A stretch of 64,000 bases of DNA from the NCBI GenBank assembly GCA_023053685.1, contig JALIGW010000040.1, positions 593,501-657,500 of the forward strand, written 5' to 3'. A program made the translations under genes and the position numbers. The stretch's first letter is position 1, and every line of letters begins with the position of its first letter. This DNA is from Diadophis punctatus similis. Taxonomy: Eukaryota > Chordata > Lepidosauria > Squamata > Dipsadidae. Shown piece after piece: positions 62,776 through 64,000 of the stretch. The notes beneath the pieces are model-generated. The model saw only the letters and a list, made by a program, of their open reading frames with translations. It was not told the DNA's origin and did no database searches.

Positions 62776-63620
62776 TAGATTAAAATGAGGATTCAAAACC
62801 ATTCACATACAATAGTTTAACTGAAATAAAATGTGATTGGATGCCCTACATTAAAATAAAAAATTTCTTTGCGATAACTTCAATGGGAGCAGTTAAAGAG
62901 GGAATACAGTATGATTTCTTTGGCTTAGCCTTAGAGAAACCTGTGGTAAAACATAAATTTTATTTTCTGAAATATTCACTTGAAATTATACCTGAAGCTT
63001 TCATTTCAGGGTTAGAGTTTTATCACAATATCATACAGTACATAAGAATTTCCTAAGATAATGTTACCTTTATGTTAAGCAAAACTGGACACTTCTCCAG
63101 TAATTTTGCCCATCTCCTGAAAGTGGTATTAGTTAAGGAGCATATGTTGCAAAAAGAAGGTAAACAATCTTTTTGCAGTGACACATTTCTAATGGGATTT
63201 TTTGAGGCATCCAGGGACAGAAAATTCTTGGACAGCAACCCTGTATTTACTTAGCGGTGAGAAGCTCCCCCTGAGCTCAATGGGGCTTATTTCTGATTAG
63301 AAGTGCATACAATTCTATTGCAAAAGTCTGAATAAAAAGCATGTGCTGCCATTATTAAAATGCATCCTGTTTTTATTTTAACCTTGTCTACAGATTCCCT
63401 GTGCCTGCTTTGCAGCAAAAGTGGAATGGGGAAGGAGACAATCTTAGCTTACCTTAGCTGTCATATTTACCACAGAGCAAATTGGATCATAACAGACAAC
63501 TATTTTCAGTGGTGAAAGTCAATACATGTAGATTCTAGACTACGAGAGATGGTGTTTGTTAATAAATACAGTATATTTGGTTATAAATAAAGGAAAATAT
63601 TTGTAGCTCAGGATTGATAT
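62776..63620. other. Intergenic sequence, nothing certain
   Basis: AT-rich. The stretch gctcaatggggcttatttctgattagaagtgc (about 63276) resembles an old repeat that I have met in reptile DNA but cannot name. No genes. Confidence 0.35.
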
Positions 63621-63624
63621 GAGG

Positions 63625-63995
63625 GATCCTTGGTGCTCTCTGAGCTTTTTTAATCAATAACATTTAAATACGTATAAGCCGAATATATTTGAGGGGTGCT
63701 TGGTGCTCTCTGGGCCTGGTTGTTTTCTTGCAGACATTTTATTACCCAAACTAGCTAACATCATCAGTGCTAAATGTCCATGGAAATTCTCAGTCATCCA
63801 GGTCATGGTTGTTGTCCCAAAGTTGCTTTTCCAAAGGCAACTAGGCTTTTTTTACATTTTTCCTTGAAGGCGTTTCGCTTCTCATCCAAGAAGCTTCTTC
63901 CGAAGCAAGGAAAGTCCAATTGCCTTCAGAAAAGCACCTTTGGGACAATAATCGGTGCTAATAACATCACTAGCACTGATTATGTTACCTAGTTT
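63625..63995 (-). repeat. Fragments of an unclassified repeat, hammerhead-like motif
   Basis: The phrase cttggtgctctctg occurs at 63629 and 63700, and once at 59791. Around it lie acccaaactagctaac and gtttcgcttctcatccaag, which read on the minus strand as parts of one repeat. A partial inverted copy (gcactgattatgttacctag) begins at about 63967 and runs out of the window. I suspect a Penelope-like origin, without proof. Confidence 0.4.
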
Positions 63996-64000
63996 CTATA

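Overview
This is a vertebrate nuclear window, most likely from a squamate reptile and probably a snake. The evidence for this is a tRNA-derived SINE of the Sauria type (13068-13425), many CR1 and L2 LINE copies whose 3' tails run into long microsatellites, non-autonomous hAT elements with clean 8-bp target duplications, a Ty1/copia LTR retrotransposon, and one vertebrate POU-homeobox gene. There are no bacterial-style operons. The assignment to snake rather than lizard is inference from repeat composition.

The only host protein-coding gene I can support is an intronless POU3F1 (Oct-6 type) gene on the plus strand at 56446-57582. It sits in a CpG-rich island of about 4 kb (54400-58500). A CCAAT/TATA-like core promoter and GC boxes lie just upstream, and a variant polyadenylation signal lies about 460 bp downstream of the stop. 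The protein has an intact POU-specific domain and POU homeodomain but short versions of the Ala, Gly and His runs found in mammals.

The other ~60 kb is a transposon landscape. 1-8.6 kb: a ~1-kb terminal-inverted-repeat (TIR) element with a tRNA-like core, SINEs, CR1 ends and hAT MITEs. 8.6-11.3 kb: the longest CR1 copy (minus strand), with broken ORF2 and a 3' tail of (AAC)n(AAT)n. 11.3-19.9 kb: L2 ends, a Sauria SINE, hAT elements, and a perfect 92-bp inverted repeat inside an L2 copy. 19.9-31.2 kb: old CR1, and a jockey-group LINE split by an L2 insertion. 31.2-37.2 kb: L1 and CR1 remnants, including one CR1 end that took three successive insertions. 37.2-47.9 kb: large hAT elements, one carrying an array of hairpins, and a hAT nested in a hAT. 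48.25-53.34 kb: the copia element, with LTRs, a 5-bp target duplication, a primer-binding site matching the anticodon arm of initiator tRNA-Met, and a second copy of the 1-kb TIR element inserted in gag. 53.6-54.2 kb: an L2 end whose tail is ~148 bp of (TA)n. 58.6-64 kb: sparse repeats and unexplained sequence.

The most useful observations are the 92-bp perfect palindrome, the half-tRNA-type primer-binding site of the copia element, the TIR element with an internal pol III-like tRNA module, and the order of nested hAT insertions that can be read from exact target duplications. I see no clear new gene system. All coordinates of repeat edges without a stated target duplication are approximate.
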